Shown: positions 50,680 to 61,115, numbered from the stretch's first letter. The stretch is DNA of 64,000 nt from Ruminococcus sp. zg-924 (GCF_024433635.1 NZ_WNJZ01000005.1:54302-118301), one strand, 5' to 3'. Translations and numbers: made by a program. The notes: generated from the sequence alone by a model not told the origin.

Positions 50680-52026
50680 TCAACCAGCACTGACCTCTCT
50701 TATCTCGCTTATTCCGAGAACATATATGCTGTTTTCACCATACATAGTGATACCCTGTGCGTCAAGACCTGACTCGGCAATACCCGCCTCTTCACCACGT
50801 GTTGTATAAAAAGCAGTAAAGCCTCCGTCGCAAAGTGCGGCAAGCTTGCCGCCGTAAAGGTCTAAGTCTAAAATTCTGTACTGCGTATCGGTTATTTTTT
50901 CAAGCGTACCGTTTTTGTTAAGGTAAACAAGATGACAATTGCCGCCGTCGGTTGACGGAGAAAGAGCAATTACTCCGCCCTGCGTGCGGTCGAAGGCATA
51001 CGAGGTGAGAGTTAAGCCGTCATAATTATATTTGTCAATATCGGTATAATTTGATTGTATCATCAACGCCTGATTATCTCCGATTGCGGCTATTGAGCCG
51101 TTATCCATAAATTCACATCTGTAAATCAAGGTTTTGCCAACGTCAATGGTTGCAATCGGCTCCTCCTTTGTGAAGTCAAGAACGTATATAACAGACTTGA
51201 AATCACCGTCGCTTGAGGAAACGGTTGCAACTGCCGCTTGTGTTCCACTTTGATTAATTGTCATTGAAGTTGCATAATATTCAGAAAAGTAATAGGCGAA
51301 TTTCTGCTTATTGCTTGAATCAAATACGGTAAGCTTTGAGAGGTAGCCTTCAGCTGTTGTAATAAAGCCGTATACTCCGTTGCCTGCAATATCTCCTTGG
51401 ATTATCGGATTTTCAAGCTCGTTTCTTGTTTTTGTTTCTCCAACAGAATCGACCTGAAATCCGTTTCCGTTTATGTTATATGTGAGAAGCTGATCTCCCG
51501 AAATTTCAAGGGCAGGCTGCAAAAAGCTTATTGGTCTGTCAACAACCTTTCCCGCAGTTTTATTGAGGCAGATAAGAGATGTGTCGCTGACATAAGTGAG
51601 ATAGCCGTTTTCATACTGAAAGTTGCCGCTGCTTATCTTTGTTCCGGAAATAGGGGTCGGGAAATCTTCGCCGTAATTAGCAGAAAGACCCTTTCGTATG
51701 CTGTTGATAAGTTTATCAGGCGCAATATAATTCCAACCTGTTGCTATTATTACTGACAGCAGGCAACCAAGCAAAATCAATACTGCTGTTTTTGTTTTTG
51801 CGGAAATTACGTCCTTAGAAACAGGAGCGTCAACCCTTGTTTCTTCAACAGTATGCGAAAAAGTGTATTCCATAGGAACAGTTTTTTTCTCGACATGCTT
51901 ATTTTCTGTTTTTAAACGCTTTTTCTTTTCTTTTTTTTCGTCTTTTTTATAACGATTCTTCTTTTCTTGTTTTTTCTCTTGTTTATTTTCTTGTTTTATT
52001 TCCTTTTCGCTTTTATCCTTAGCCAT
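50680..52026 (-). CDS. DUF5711-type membrane-anchored beta-propeller protein
   Basis: The 448-residue protein starts with a very Lys/Glu-rich N-terminus (residues 1-50), has a single membrane helix (about 80-100; TAVLILLGCLLSVIIATGWN), and then an extracellular region of about 340 residues made of repeating beta blades (for example GYLTYVSDTSLICLNKTAG). This is the form of DUF5711 proteins of Clostridia, whose role is unknown. It follows truA by ten bases in the same operon. Confidence 0.78.
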   Translation of the reverse strand: MAKDKSEKEIKQENKQEKKQEKKNRYKKDEKKEKKKRLKTENKHVEKKTVPMEYTFSHTVEETRVDAPVSKDVISAKTKTAVLILLGCLLSVIIATGWNYIAPDKLINSIRKGLSANYGEDFPTPISGTKISSGNFQYENGYLTYVSDTSLICLNKTAGKVVDRPISFLQPALEISGDQLLTYNINGNGFQVDSVGETKTRNELENPIIQGDIAGNGVYGFITTAEGYLSKLTVFDSSNKQKFAYYFSEYYATSMTINQSGTQAAVATVSSSDGDFKSVIYVLDFTKEEPIATIDVGKTLIYRCEFMDNGSIAAIGDNQALMIQSNYTDIDKYNYDGLTLTSYAFDRTQGGVIALSPSTDGGNCHLVYLNKNGTLEKITDTQYRILDLDLYGGKLAALCDGGFTAFYTTRGEEAGIAESGLDAQGITMYGENSIYVLGISEIREVSAG

Positions 52027-52036
52027 AGAAATCTCC

Positions 52037-52774
52037 TTAATAATTTACCCTATTCAGATACAAACCGCAAGCCGGAGCTGTTGGACCGGCGGCTTTTCTG
52101 TTTTTAGCATTTATTATATCTGTTATCTCATTTTCGCCGATTTTCCCCTGTGCAACTCTAAGCAAAGTTCCAACCATAATCCTTACCATATTATATAGAA
52201 AGCCGTCTGCTTCAACCTTCATTTCAACTAAATTACCGTTTCTCGTAACCGAAAAACTTTTTACGTTTCTTGTAAGATCGCCCTTTTCACGCTTATCCAG
52301 AGTGCAGAACGATGTAAAATCGTGCTTGCCGACATATGCCTGTGCTGCACGATTTAAGAGGTTTTCGTCAAGCTTATATCTGTAATGAAGAGCATAACCG
52401 TTTAAAAACGGATTTCTCTGCTCGCTATTCCAGATTTTATATACATACTCCTTGCTTTTGCAGGAATAACGTGCGTGAAACTCTGAATCGACCTCACGGC
52501 TTTGTAAAACTACAATATCTTGAGGCAAAAATCTGTTCATTGCGCATTTTAACCTCTCCGCAGGTATTCGATGACTTGTTTTTACGCTTATGCAATACAT
52601 ATTTGCATGAACGCCTGAATCAGTTCTGCTACAACCCTTTACTGTATAATCCTTGCCTATTATCTTCTCAAGCGCAGTCTGAAAAACCTGCTGCACTGTC
52701 AAAGCGTTCTGCTGAACCTGCCAGCCATGATAGGCTTTTCCATCATAGGAAATTGTAAGCAGGATATTCCTCAT
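52037..52774 (-). CDS. truA: tRNA pseudouridine synthase A
   Basis: The start is the ATG at 52774, overlapping the ecfT stop as ATGA; the protein has 245 residues. TruA marks are ISYDGKAYHGWQ, the catalytic Asp in GCSRTDSGVHA, FHARYSCKSKEYVY, and FLYNMVRIMVGTLL. It makes pseudouridine at tRNA positions 38-40. It is normally next to the ecfA1-ecfA2-ecfT genes in Firmicutes, as here. Confidence 0.95.
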   Translation of the reverse strand: MRNILLTISYDGKAYHGWQVQQNALTVQQVFQTALEKIIGKDYTVKGCSRTDSGVHANMYCISVKTSHRIPAERLKCAMNRFLPQDIVVLQSREVDSEFHARYSCKSKEYVYKIWNSEQRNPFLNGYALHYRYKLDENLLNRAAQAYVGKHDFTSFCTLDKREKGDLTRNVKSFSVTRNGNLVEMKVEADGFLYNMVRIMVGTLLRVAQGKIGENEITDIINAKNRKAAGPTAPACGLYLNRVNY

Positions 52775-53586
52775 CTGACTGTCGCAGGCAGAAATATGTT
52801 GCATAGTATCACTCCTGTTAGCAGCACAAGGCAAATAGCTGCGCCGTAAGCGTCAATTTTACCGTAGTGCAGGGTTTTCATTCTTGTTCTGCCGCTGCCG
52901 CCCTGATAGCAACGGCACTCCATAGCAATTGCAAGGTCAGAGGCTCTTCTGAATGCGGAAAGAAACAGAGGAATCAGAACAGGAATGAGCGCCTTTACTC
53001 GTTTTATAAGGTTTCCGCTGTCCATATCGGCTCCTCTTGCCTTTTGCGCCGACATAATCTTGTCGGTTTCCTCAAGCAGAGTCGGAACGAAGCGCAGAGC
53101 GATTGTCATCATCATAGCAACCTCATGCACCTTTATATGGAAAACAGTAAGCGGCTTAAGCAGACGCTCGACAGCGTCTGTTAAATCGGTCGGTGAGGTT
53201 GTAAATGTAAGCACTGAGCTTGCAAGAATTAACAGCGCAATTCTTACGGTGACAAATATCGCATTGTTTATGCCTGCCTCGGTAATTGTGAAAATTCCTA
53301 ACTGAACAAGCGGCTCGCCCTTGCCGTAAAACAGATTTATTAAGCCTGTAAACAAAACGATGAACAAAATCATCTTCATACTCTTTAGATACATCTTAAG
53401 AGAAATTTTGGTAAATAGAATAACAGCAATAATAAACACGCCGACAAGCGCAAGCGAGATATAGTTGCCTGTTATAAAAATGAAAACAATAACCGCAATA
53501 AGCAGCAATATTTTAGCACGAGGGTCAAGCCTGTGCACAGGCGAATCGCCCGGCAAAAACTGCCCTAATGTTATATCCTTTAGCAA
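52771..53586 (-). CDS. ecfT: ECF transporter transmembrane subunit EcfT
   Basis: The start is TTG at 53586, seven bases after AAGGGATG. The 271-residue membrane protein begins TLGQFLPGDSPVHRLDPRAKI and has the two coupling helices with ARGADMDSGN and MECRCYQGG, the Ala-Arg-Gly-type motifs that contact the ATPases. Together with EcfA1 and EcfA2 it forms the shared energy-coupling module for vitamin and metal uptake, to which various S components bind. No S component is encoded next to it. Confidence 0.93.
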   Translation of the reverse strand: MLKDITLGQFLPGDSPVHRLDPRAKILLLIAVIVFIFITGNYISLALVGVFIIAVILFTKISLKMYLKSMKMILFIVLFTGLINLFYGKGEPLVQLGIFTITEAGINNAIFVTVRIALLILASSVLTFTTSPTDLTDAVERLLKPLTVFHIKVHEVAMMMTIALRFVPTLLEETDKIMSAQKARGADMDSGNLIKRVKALIPVLIPLFLSAFRRASDLAIAMECRCYQGGSGRTRMKTLHYGKIDAYGAAICLVLLTGVILCNIFLPATVR

Positions 53587-53610
53587 ATGATCATCCCTTA
53601 ATTTATATAA

Positions 53611-54465
53611 TCAACGTTTACCAAGCAAATTTTGCAGCTCGTTTGCTGCCTGCTCAACCGTAAGAATACCCGACGGCAGATTATAACCCATTTCCCTGAG
53701 CCTTGACATAACCTTAGTCACCTGCGGAACTCTGAGTCCCATTTTTTCAAGCTCATCTCCCCTTGAAAAGACAGTTTGTGTGTCCTCAAGCATAGCAGCC
53801 CTACCCTTGTTCATAACAAGTATGCGGTCGGCTGTTCTTGCTATATCTTCCATACTGTGTGAAACAAGCAAAACGGTGTTTTTTCTCTCATCGTGGTACT
53901 GCTTAATCTGCGCAAGCAAAACATCTCTGCCTGACGGGTCAAGACCTGCTGTCGGCTCGTCCAGAATAAGTACATCCGGATCCATTGCAATTACGCCTGC
54001 AATAGCGGCTCGTCTTTTTTCGCCGCCGGACAAATCAAAAGGAGATTTTTTCAGAAGCTCATCCTTAAGCCCTGCAAAGCGAGCGGCCAAACGAACCCTT
54101 TGCTGTATTTCTTCATCTGAAAGTCCCATATTGCCGGGACCGTAGGCGATATCCTTTTCAACCGTTTCTTCAAACAGCTGATACTCAGGATACTGGAAAA
54201 CAAGACCAACCTTAAAGCGGATTTTTCTTATCTCTTTCGGAGCTGCCCATATATCCTCGCCGCAAAGCTTTACTGTTCCGCTTGTAGGCTTTATAAGACC
54301 GTTGAGCATCTGCACAAGCGTTGATTTGCCTGAGCCTGTATGCCCGATTATTCCGATAAATTCGCCTTCTTTAATTTGTATATTAAGCTTATCGTTCGCC
54401 TTTTTTTCAAACGGAGTTCCCTGCCCATAGACGAATGATAAGTCCTCGGTTTCGATTATATTCAT
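53611..54465 (-). CDS. ecfA2: ECF transporter ATPase EcfA2
   Basis: The start is the ATG at 54465, one base after the ecfA1 stop, behind AGAGGAATAAT; the protein has 284 residues. Walker A GHTGSGKST, Q loop VFQYPEYQLFE, signature LSGGEKRR, Walker B VLILDEPTAGLD and H loop SHSMEDI are intact. It is the second ATPase of the ECF module. Confidence 0.94.
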   Translation of the reverse strand: MNIIETEDLSFVYGQGTPFEKKANDKLNIQIKEGEFIGIIGHTGSGKSTLVQMLNGLIKPTSGTVKLCGEDIWAAPKEIRKIRFKVGLVFQYPEYQLFEETVEKDIAYGPGNMGLSDEEIQQRVRLAARFAGLKDELLKKSPFDLSGGEKRRAAIAGVIAMDPDVLILDEPTAGLDPSGRDVLLAQIKQYHDERKNTVLLVSHSMEDIARTADRILVMNKGRAAMLEDTQTVFSRGDELEKMGLRVPQVTKVMSRLREMGYNLPSGILTVEQAANELQNLLGKR

Positions 54466-54466
54466 A

Positions 54467-55351
54467 TTATTCCTCTGCCTGTTTTTGTTTAAAAATCCTG
54501 TCAATCACAGCTACACATTCATCGGAGTCGAGGGGTAACTGCGCCTGCTCAACGCCGGAGAAAAAGCCTCTGCCCCTTAATCTATACATAAGCTCGGTAG
54601 CCTGCGGCACATCAAGGCGGTGGCGTTTTAAAAGCTCAACCTGAGAAAACACCTCATGCGGTTCACCCTGAACAAGTACTGCTCCGTCGTTCATTACAAT
54701 TACTCTGTCCGCCTGAACAGCCTCGTCCATATAGTGAGTGATTAATACAATGGTAATGCCGTTTTCCTTATTAAGCTTTTTTATTGTCGCAATAACCTCA
54801 TCACGACCCTTTGGGTCAAGCATAGCGGTTGGCTCGTCAAGGACAAGACACTTAGGCTGCATAGCTATTATTCCTGCTATGGCAACTCTCTGCTTCTGTC
54901 CGCCCGAAAGCTTAAACGGAGCATGAGTTCTATATTCGTACATATCAACAGCCTTTAACGCTTCGTCAACTCTTATTCTGATTTCCTTTGGGTCAACGCC
55001 GAGGTTTTCGGGTCCGAACGCAACATCCTCCTCAACAATACTCGCAACAAGCTGATTATCAGGATTTTGCAGGACAAGTCCGACTGTTTTTCTTATATCA
55101 TAGCATTTCTCTTCATCGGAGGTATCAAGTCCGTCGATTGTCACCTTACCCTGCTGAGGCAGAAGCATTGCGTTTAACAGCTTTGCCATTGTTGATTTAC
55201 CACAGCCGTTATGACCGAGCAGAGCAACAAACTCTCCCCTTTTAATCTCCATTGAAATATTCTTCAGCACATTTACAGGCACAGTCGGTTCGTCCTCAAC
55301 ATCGCTGACGTACTGAAAGCTTACGTTTTCAACCTTAATAAAATCTTCCAT
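54467..55351 (-). CDS. ecfA1: ECF transporter ATPase EcfA1
   Basis: The start is the ATG at 55351, behind AGGGGAGAAA (the frame also opens upstream), giving 294 residues. Walker [11 protein letters not shown] loop [11 protein letters not shown], signature LSGGQKQR, Walker [13 protein letters not shown] and H loop THYMDEA are complete. It pairs with EcfA2 and EcfT. Confidence 0.94.
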   Translation of the reverse strand: MEDFIKVENVSFQYVSDVEDEPTVPVNVLKNISMEIKRGEFVALLGHNGCGKSTMAKLLNAMLLPQQGKVTIDGLDTSDEEKCYDIRKTVGLVLQNPDNQLVASIVEEDVAFGPENLGVDPKEIRIRVDEALKAVDMYEYRTHAPFKLSGGQKQRVAIAGIIAMQPKCLVLDEPTAMLDPKGRDEVIATIKKLNKENGITIVLITHYMDEAVQADRVIVMNDGAVLVQGEPHEVFSQVELLKRHRLDVPQATELMYRLRGRGFFSGVEQAQLPLDSDECVAVIDRIFKQKQAEE

Positions 55352-55410
55352 TTTCTCCCCTAATAACACACAAGGCTATGCGCCTTATTATTTTCAAGCC
55401 GATAACCGGC

Positions 55411-56271
55411 TTAAGATTGCCAGATTGCACTTGAACCGCAAGGCAACACAAGACCCGTATCTGTGGTTTTCAGACCTATTTCATCTGAACTTATACTGCC
55501 GCCGAACCTCTTTTGAATCAAAACGCCAAGCAGATACTCCATCACTGCCGGAGAAAGTCCTGTGGTGTATGAGTTAAGCAGAAAAAACTCCGGATTGTCG
55601 CTAAGAACACCTGCGCAAAGCTCAACGAGTGAGAAAAGCTGTTCCTCAAGCTTCCATACCTCTCCGCCGGGGCCTCTGCCGTAAGACGGTGGGTCCATAA
55701 TAATGCCGTCGTATTTATTCCCTCTGCGGATTTCACGCTGAACAAACTTAACGCAATCGTCAACTATCCAGCGGACAGGCTTATCCGAAAGACCCGACAC
55801 CGCTGCGTTTTCCTTTGCCCACTGCACCATACCCTTTGAAGCATCAACGTGGCAAACCTTTGCTCCTGCATTAGCGCAGGCAAGGGTTGCTCCACCTGTA
55901 TAGGCAAACAGGTTCAAAACATTGAGCTGTCGCTTACAGTTACGGATTTTCTTATCAACAAAAAGCCAGTTTACAGCCTGCTCAGGGAAAACACCCGTAT
56001 GCTTAAAGCCCATAGGCTTAATTTGAAAAGACAGTTCGTTAAATTTAATCTTCCAAACATCGGGGTGCTTTTTATAAACCTCCCATTTACCGCCGCCGCT
56101 TGAACTGCGGTGGTAGCGAGCGTGCGCCTTGCGCCATAGCGGATTAGCTTTAGGAGTGTTCCAAATTATCTGAGGGTCGGGTCTAATAAGTATAATATCT
56201 CCCCAACGCTCAAGTCTTTCGCCGTTTGAGCAGTCGATAAGCTCATAATCCTGCCAATTTGCAAAACGCAT
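55411..56271 (-). CDS. Class I SAM-dependent methyltransferase, RlmI/RlmK-like
   Basis: The start is the ATG at 56271, behind CGGAGGATATAATT, giving 286 residues. The SAM-binding loop LNLFAYTGGATLACA and the catalytic-type motif IIMDPPSYGRGP are present, with the preceding GVFPEQAVNW segment of the methyltrans_SAM (PF10672) family. Relatives methylate cytosine or guanine in 23S rRNA. It lacks the PUA domain of RlmI, so the exact target is uncertain. It lies 16 bases after glmM. Confidence 0.82.
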   Translation of the reverse strand: MRFANWQDYELIDCSNGERLERWGDIILIRPDPQIIWNTPKANPLWRKAHARYHRSSSGGGKWEVYKKHPDVWKIKFNELSFQIKPMGFKHTGVFPEQAVNWLFVDKKIRNCKRQLNVLNLFAYTGGATLACANAGAKVCHVDASKGMVQWAKENAAVSGLSDKPVRWIVDDCVKFVQREIRRGNKYDGIIMDPPSYGRGPGGEVWKLEEQLFSLVELCAGVLSDNPEFFLLNSYTTGLSPAVMEYLLGVLIQKRFGGSISSDEIGLKTTDTGLVLPCGSSAIWQS

Positions 56272-56287
56272 AATTATATCCTCCGAA

Positions 56288-57640
56288 TTATACAAGTCTT
56301 TCTCTTATAAGCTCTGCCGCCTGGTTTGCTATGCTTGTAATCTCGCTTGAGTCCTCGCCCTCAACCATAACTCTGATAAGCGGCTCAGTGCCTGACGCTC
56401 TTACAAGGATTCTGCCACGACTGCCAAGGCGCTCGTCGGCTTGTTGAATTTCTTTTTTTATTTCCTTATCGGTGTAAAATTTCAGCTTACCTTCGTTTGA
56501 CACCTTAACATTTATCATTACTTGTGGAAAACGGCTCATAAGCTTAGCCATATCAGAAAGCTTTTCTTTTCTTCTGTTCATCATACTCAAAAGCTGAGCC
56601 GCTGTCATCTGACCGTCGCCTGTTGTGCAGTAGTCAAGAAAGATAACATGACCAGACTGCTCGCCGCCAAGATTATAGCCATACGCACGCATAGACTCAA
56701 GCACATATCTGTCACCTACGTTTGTAGAAACAAACTTAATATCCTGGCTCTCACAAAACTTATTGAAACCCATATTTGTCAGAATTGTGCCGACAACTGC
56801 ATTATTTTTGAGTTTTCCTCTTGATTTTAAATCCTGAGCACAGATTGCAATTATAAAGTCGCCGTCTACAAGATTTCCGTTTTCGTCAACAGCAAGGCAT
56901 CTGTCAGCATCGCCGTCAAAAGCCATACCGCCATCAAGGTTGTTTTCCTTAACATATTTCATCAGATTATCCATATGAGTTGAGCCGCAGTCATCATTTA
57001 TGTTTGTTCCGTTCGGATTATCAAAAAGCATATGGCACTTTGCACCTAAAGCAGTAAAGAGCTTTTCTGCGGTTCTTGATGAGGAACCGTTTGAGCAATC
57101 AAGGGCAATTTCAAGACCGTCAAGTCTGTGCGCTACATTTTCAACAACGTGGCTGATATAATCGTCAGCCGCCGTATCAGCCTCTACAACACGGCCAAGC
57201 TTTTCGTGTGAATACTTCGGGTAAGGCTGAGCGTCGTCGTCGAGAACTATGGATTCAATCTGCTCTTCAAGCTCATCAGGAAGCTTAAAACCGTCCATAT
57301 TGAATATTTTTATTCCGTTGAACTCAAAAGGATTGTGAGATGCAGAAATCATTATACCTGCGTCAGCACCGTATTTGCCTATTAAATATGCAACAGCCGG
57401 AGTCGGAACTACTCCAAGCTTAACTACATTTGCTCCAACTGAGCAAAGTCCTGCTATTAAGGCTCCCTCAAGCATATCAGAGCTTAAGCGTGTATCCTTG
57501 CCTATTAACACCTTAGGGTGCTCAGTTTCCTTATTAATAAGAACCATAGCCGCAGCTCTGCCGATATTCATTGCAAGCTCAGGCGTAAGCTCTGTATTTG
57601 CAACTCCTCTTGCTCCGTCAGTACCAAATAATCTTCCCAT
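56288..57640 (-). CDS. glmM: Phosphoglucosamine mutase
   Basis: The 450-residue protein starts behind CAGGAGGACAATA. It opens LFGTDGARGVANTELTPELA, has the active serine in ISASHNPFEFNGIK, the metal site DGDADRC, and the sugar-binding LGGEQSGHVI, ending with RASGTEPLIRVMVE. It turns glucosamine-6-phosphate into glucosamine-1-phosphate for UDP-GlcNAc and peptidoglycan synthesis. In many Firmicutes a glmS riboswitch gene lies elsewhere; none is seen here. Confidence 0.96.
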   Translation of the reverse strand: MGRLFGTDGARGVANTELTPELAMNIGRAAAMVLINKETEHPKVLIGKDTRLSSDMLEGALIAGLCSVGANVVKLGVVPTPAVAYLIGKYGADAGIMISASHNPFEFNGIKIFNMDGFKLPDELEEQIESIVLDDDAQPYPKYSHEKLGRVVEADTAADDYISHVVENVAHRLDGLEIALDCSNGSSSRTAEKLFTALGAKCHMLFDNPNGTNINDDCGSTHMDNLMKYVKENNLDGGMAFDGDADRCLAVDENGNLVDGDFIIAICAQDLKSRGKLKNNAVVGTILTNMGFNKFCESQDIKFVSTNVGDRYVLESMRAYGYNLGGEQSGHVIFLDYCTTGDGQMTAAQLLSMMNRRKEKLSDMAKLMSRFPQVMINVKVSNEGKLKFYTDKEIKKEIQQADERLGSRGRILVRASGTEPLIRVMVEGEDSSEITSIANQAAELIRERLV

Positions 57641-57678
57641 ATTGTCCTCCTGAAATTTAAAGTATAATTCACATAATA

Positions 57679-58728
57679 TCAGTTATCAAACAGAGTAGGC
57701 TGTGATACAACCTCTACTCCGTCAAAATCATAGCCAAGATGCTTGCAGGCTGCTCTTGTAACACATCTTCCTCTCGGTGTTCTGTTTAGAAAGCCAATCT
57801 GCATAAGGTACGGCTCGTAAACATCCTCTATTGTTACAGCTTCTTCACCGATAGCCGCTGCAAGCGTTTCAAGCCCAACAGGGCCACCTTTATAGAACTT
57901 TATCATTGCTTCAAGCATACGTCTGTCGTTTGCGTCAAGTCCGAGTCCGTCTATTTCAAGCTTATCAAGCGCAGTTTTGGCAGACTGCCCGTTAATAACG
58001 CCGTTGCTTATCACCTGAGCAAAATCACGCACACGCTTTAAAAGGCGGTTTGCAATTCTCGGTGTTCCTCTTGAGCGTGACGCTATTTCAAGAGCACCGT
58101 CCTCGTCAATCGGCATATTCAAAATGCCCGCACTTCTCTTTACTATCATTGAAAGCTGTTCCGGAGTATAAAGCTCAAGGCGCAGTATAACGCCGAAACG
58201 ATCCCTTAGCGGAGCAGTAAGCTGACCTGCTCTTGTGGTTGCGCCGACAAGGGTGAATTTTTGCAGTGGCAGATGATATGAAGCCGCCATCTGACCCTTG
58301 CCTGTGACGATATCTATTGCAAAGTCCTCCATTGAGGGGTACAGTATTTCCTCAACCGAGCGTGACAGACGGTGTATCTCATCTATAAAAAGCACATCAC
58401 CTTCATTTAAGCTTGTAAGCAGAGCCGCCAAATCACCGGGCTTTTCTATGGCAGGACCTGAGGTTATTCTTAGGTTTGTGCCAAGCTCGTTTGCAATTAT
58501 TCCGGCAAGCGTAGTCTTTCCGAGTCCGGGAGGGCCATAGAGCAAAACATGGTCGAGCGCTTCTCCTCTTTGCTTTGCTGCCTGAATAAAGACAGACAAA
58601 TTTTCCTTGACCTTTTCCTGCCCTATATATTCGTCCAGGCAACGAGGTCTTAACGGATTGTCGTCGCCGTTTAAATCACAGGGTATCTCCGAGGGACTCA
58701 GTATTCTGTTTTCGTAGTCCATTTCCAT
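57679..58728 (-). CDS. ruvB: Holliday junction branch migration helicase RuvB
   Basis: The 349-residue AAA+ protein starts behind CGGAGGAATTAAA. It has [18 protein letters not shown], Walker [10 protein letters not shown], Walker [10 protein letters not shown], the [14 protein letters not shown] sensor region and the C-terminal winged helix with RTPRGR. It drives branch migration with RuvA and RuvC encoded just upstream. Confidence 0.97.
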   Translation of the reverse strand: MEMDYENRILSPSEIPCDLNGDDNPLRPRCLDEYIGQEKVKENLSVFIQAAKQRGEALDHVLLYGPPGLGKTTLAGIIANELGTNLRITSGPAIEKPGDLAALLTSLNEGDVLFIDEIHRLSRSVEEILYPSMEDFAIDIVTGKGQMAASYHLPLQKFTLVGATTRAGQLTAPLRDRFGVILRLELYTPEQLSMIVKRSAGILNMPIDEDGALEIASRSRGTPRIANRLLKRVRDFAQVISNGVINGQSAKTALDKLEIDGLGLDANDRRMLEAMIKFYKGGPVGLETLAAAIGEEAVTIEDVYEPYLMQIGFLNRTPRGRCVTRAACKHLGYDFDGVEVVSQPTLFDN

Positions 58729-58744
58729 TTTAATTCCTCCGAAA

Positions 58745-59350
58745 TCAGCGTGCCGCCATCTCTCTTAGTACGGCAGAAATCAAATCCTCAACGCTCTTGC
58801 TTGAATCAAGCTTAGACAAAATCGGTAAAACCTCGCCGCTGTCATAGCCAAGCACAGCGAGTGCCTCAACAGCCTTTTGCGTATTGCCAAAGGACGCCTC
58901 GGCACTGCCACCTGACGCAACAGGCATATCTCCGCCTGATGTATCAAACACCTTAAGCTTATCCTTCAGCTCTAAAATAATTCTCTGCGCAAGCTTAAGC
59001 CCCACGCCGTTTGCACGGGTAATTGCCTTACTGTCGGACGAGGCAATGCAAATTGCAAGCTGTTCGGGAGAAAGCTCAGAGAGTATTGAAATAGCTGCCT
59101 TAGGGCCTACCTTGCTGACGCTTGTTAAAAGCTTGAAGCAGGAAAGCTCTGATGTTGAAGCAAAGCCGTAAAGCTCGGCTGAGTCCTCACGTACAATAAG
59201 CTGGGTATAAAGCATAGCCTCGCTATTGAGCTTTGGCAGAAGTCTTTGCGTGCTCATTGACGTGAAGCATTTGTAGCCGACGCCCGCACATTCAATGACC
59301 ACAAAGGCCGGCTCGATGTGAATTAAATTTCCTCTTACGCTGTATATCAT
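58745..59350 (-). CDS. ruvA: Holliday junction DNA helicase subunit RuvA
   Basis: The 201-residue protein begins [20 protein letters not shown] (OB domain), and has two helix-hairpin-helix units ([17 protein letters not shown] and [19 protein letters not shown]) and the C-terminal RuvB-binding domain ([15 protein letters not shown]). It is complete and one base from the ruvC stop. Confidence 0.95.
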   Translation of the reverse strand: MIYSVRGNLIHIEPAFVVIECAGVGYKCFTSMSTQRLLPKLNSEAMLYTQLIVREDSAELYGFASTSELSCFKLLTSVSKVGPKAAISILSELSPEQLAICIASSDSKAITRANGVGLKLAQRIILELKDKLKVFDTSGGDMPVASGGSAEASFGNTQKAVEALAVLGYDSGEVLPILSKLDSSKSVEDLISAVLREMAAR

Positions 59351-59351
59351 A

Positions 59352-59864
59352 TTATGAATTTAAACTCCTTTTAAAAATCATCGCCTTCAGGTTTGTTCCC
59401 GCCGCCTGCGTATGGGTTATCGCCATTGCAAGTGCGTCCGCCGTATCGTCGGGCTTTGGCACTGCCTGAAGCTTTAAAAGCCGCCTTGTCATCTCCATAA
59501 TCTGAGGTTTTTTAGCCTGACCGTAGCCTGTTACAGCCATTTTTACCTGAAGTGGAGTGTATTCAAAAACAGGCACATTATTTTTCTGCGCCGCAAGGAG
59601 AATAACGCCTCTTGCCTGTGCAACATTGATTGCCGTTTTCTGATTGTTCTGAAAATAAAGCTTTTCAATTGCCATTGCGTCAGGCTTAGCCTGCTTGATT
59701 ATCAAATCAAGCTCATCATATATACGCTCCAAGCGGAGGTTAAAGTCTATTCCTGCATCGGTTGTAATTGCTCCAAAGCCAAGCGGCGCATAATTGACGC
59801 CGTTAAAACTTATAACACCCCACCCGACAATAGCATATCCGGGGTCTATGCCCAAAACAACCAA
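59352..59864 (-). CDS. ruvC: Holliday junction resolvase RuvC
   Basis: I prefer the TTG at 59864 as start, seven bases after AAGGTG, giving MVVLGIDPG and 170 residues; a GTG at 59873 also opens the frame. Catalytic acids are Asp in GIDPG, Glu in AIEKLYF, and Asp in DTADALA near the end. The phrase QARGVILLAAQKNNVPVFEYTP is family-specific. It is the first gene of the long minus-strand operon, behind the promoter at 59912-59940. Confidence 0.95.
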   Translation of the reverse strand: MVVLGIDPGYAIVGWGVISFNGVNYAPLGFGAITTDAGIDFNLRLERIYDELDLIIKQAKPDAMAIEKLYFQNNQKTAINVAQARGVILLAAQKNNVPVFEYTPLQVKMAVTGYGQAKKPQIMEMTRRLLKLQAVPKPDDTADALAMAITHTQAAGTNLKAMIFKRSLNS

Positions 59865-59911
59865 GAGATTCACCTTCTAACAATCAAAATTCATACTTAC
59901 TCTATCTTGTT

Positions 59912-59940
59912 ATTATATCACATTGTTAAATAACGGGCAA
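59912..59940 (-). promoter_or_regulatory. Promoter of the ruvC-led operon
   Basis: TTGCCC (59935-59940) and TATAAT (59912-59917) on the minus strand, 17 bases apart. Confidence 0.65.
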
Positions 59941-60006
59941 GAATTACAGAGGTATTTAAAAAAATTTTAACTTAATCAGTTAATTCTATGAAATACAAAA
60001 ATAAAG

Positions 60007-60030
60007 CGGCTGCGTTTAAACACGCAACCG
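60007..60030 (-). terminator. Terminator of the alpha/beta hydrolase gene
   Basis: CGGCTGCGT and ACGCAACCG form the stem; on the minus strand it is followed by a T-rich CTTTATTTTTG. Confidence 0.6.
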
Positions 60031-60107
60031 TATATTTAAGATTATTAATAATACCGTTTTTCACAATAAAGAAACGGCAAGCTTGTTATATTGCCGAGTT
60101 AAGCCGG

Positions 60108-61064
60108 TTAATGTGCATACTTTTCAATAAAACGTAAGAGAGCTGCTTCATATGCGCTTGTGTTTACATAATAAGACTCAGCGTGGTCGGCACCCTGTAC
60201 AATAAGCAATTCTTTTTCAGATGAACACCCAGCATAGTTTTTTTCGCTCATCCAATAAGGAACAAAGTCATCTTTATCGCCGTGAATGAACAGTATAGGA
60301 ATATTTGTTTTAGAAACACAATCAATAGTGTTTACGTCCTTATAGCCGTAGCCGGCGTTTTTCTTAGTTAAGTAATCAGTCAAATTCATAATCGGGAATT
60401 TCGGAATATGGTAATCACGCTTAAGTATATGGCAGAAAACGTCATATGCGCTTGTAAAGGCACAGTCGGAAACAACGGCTTTGACATTGCTTGGCAAATC
60501 AACGCCAGTTGCCATAAGTACAGTTGCGCCGCCCATTGAAGTACCGTGCAGAAAAATAATGCTGTCATTGCCAAACTGTTCGATAATGTATTGAACCCAG
60601 CTTTTCGCATCGTTGCGGTCAAGCACGCCGAAGCCAATGTATTTGCCCTCGCTTTCACCGTGCGCCCTCTCGTCAACAATTAGAACATTAAAGCCGTGTT
60701 CATAATAGAACTTAGAAAGGGATGTATAATCATTTTTTCCGCAGCTTGTGTAGCCGTGAAAACAAATTACCGTTTTTATTGACGGTGAACTGTTTTTCAA
60801 CAGGGTTGCGTGAAGCTTTAAGCCATCGCAGGAATTGATATAAACCTCCTCCATTGGCTGGGCGTAAAACCACTCTTTACGCTTATGGATAAAATCTAAA
60901 TGCTTAGACCAATCGGTGCTGGCGTTAATATTATTCTCAAGCGTAGCAGTCGGCTTACGCAAAATAGTAAGTCGATAGAAATATACTGTTGCACAGATAA
61001 GAACAATAATTACAATTACTGCAACGGAAATCAGCGCAAATAAAACCCAAAATAAAACGTTCAT
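60108..61064 (-). CDS. Membrane-anchored alpha/beta hydrolase
   Basis: The 318-residue protein starts behind ACGGAGGCATAAATATA. An N-terminal membrane helix (about 5-32) precedes an alpha/beta hydrolase fold with CFHGYTSCGKNDYTS, the nucleophile elbow GTSMGGA (Ser), Asp in HGDKDDFVP and His in GADHAESYY. It is of the YqkD/S33-like type found in Firmicutes; substrates are unknown, esters or peptides being possible. The active site should face the outside if the helix is an uncleaved anchor. It is transcribed on its own from a good promoter. Confidence 0.87.
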   Translation of the reverse strand: MNVLFWVLFALISVAVIVIIVLICATVYFYRLTILRKPTATLENNINASTDWSKHLDFIHKRKEWFYAQPMEEVYINSCDGLKLHATLLKNSSPSIKTVICFHGYTSCGKNDYTSLSKFYYEHGFNVLIVDERAHGESEGKYIGFGVLDRNDAKSWVQYIIEQFGNDSIIFLHGTSMGGATVLMATGVDLPSNVKAVVSDCAFTSAYDVFCHILKRDYHIPKFPIMNLTDYLTKKNAGYGYKDVNTIDCVSKTNIPILFIHGDKDDFVPYWMSEKNYAGCSSEKELLIVQGADHAESYYVNTSAYEAALLRFIEKYAH

Positions 61065-61115
61065 TATATTTATGCCTCCGTTAAAAAAATTAAGAATTAA
61101 ACACAGTATAATTGA

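Noticed and set aside
59865..60107. CGGCAA/TTGCCG pairing at 60075-60096 as a second terminator
   Set aside because: Short stem with a ten-base loop and no T run; the hairpin at 60007 is better.
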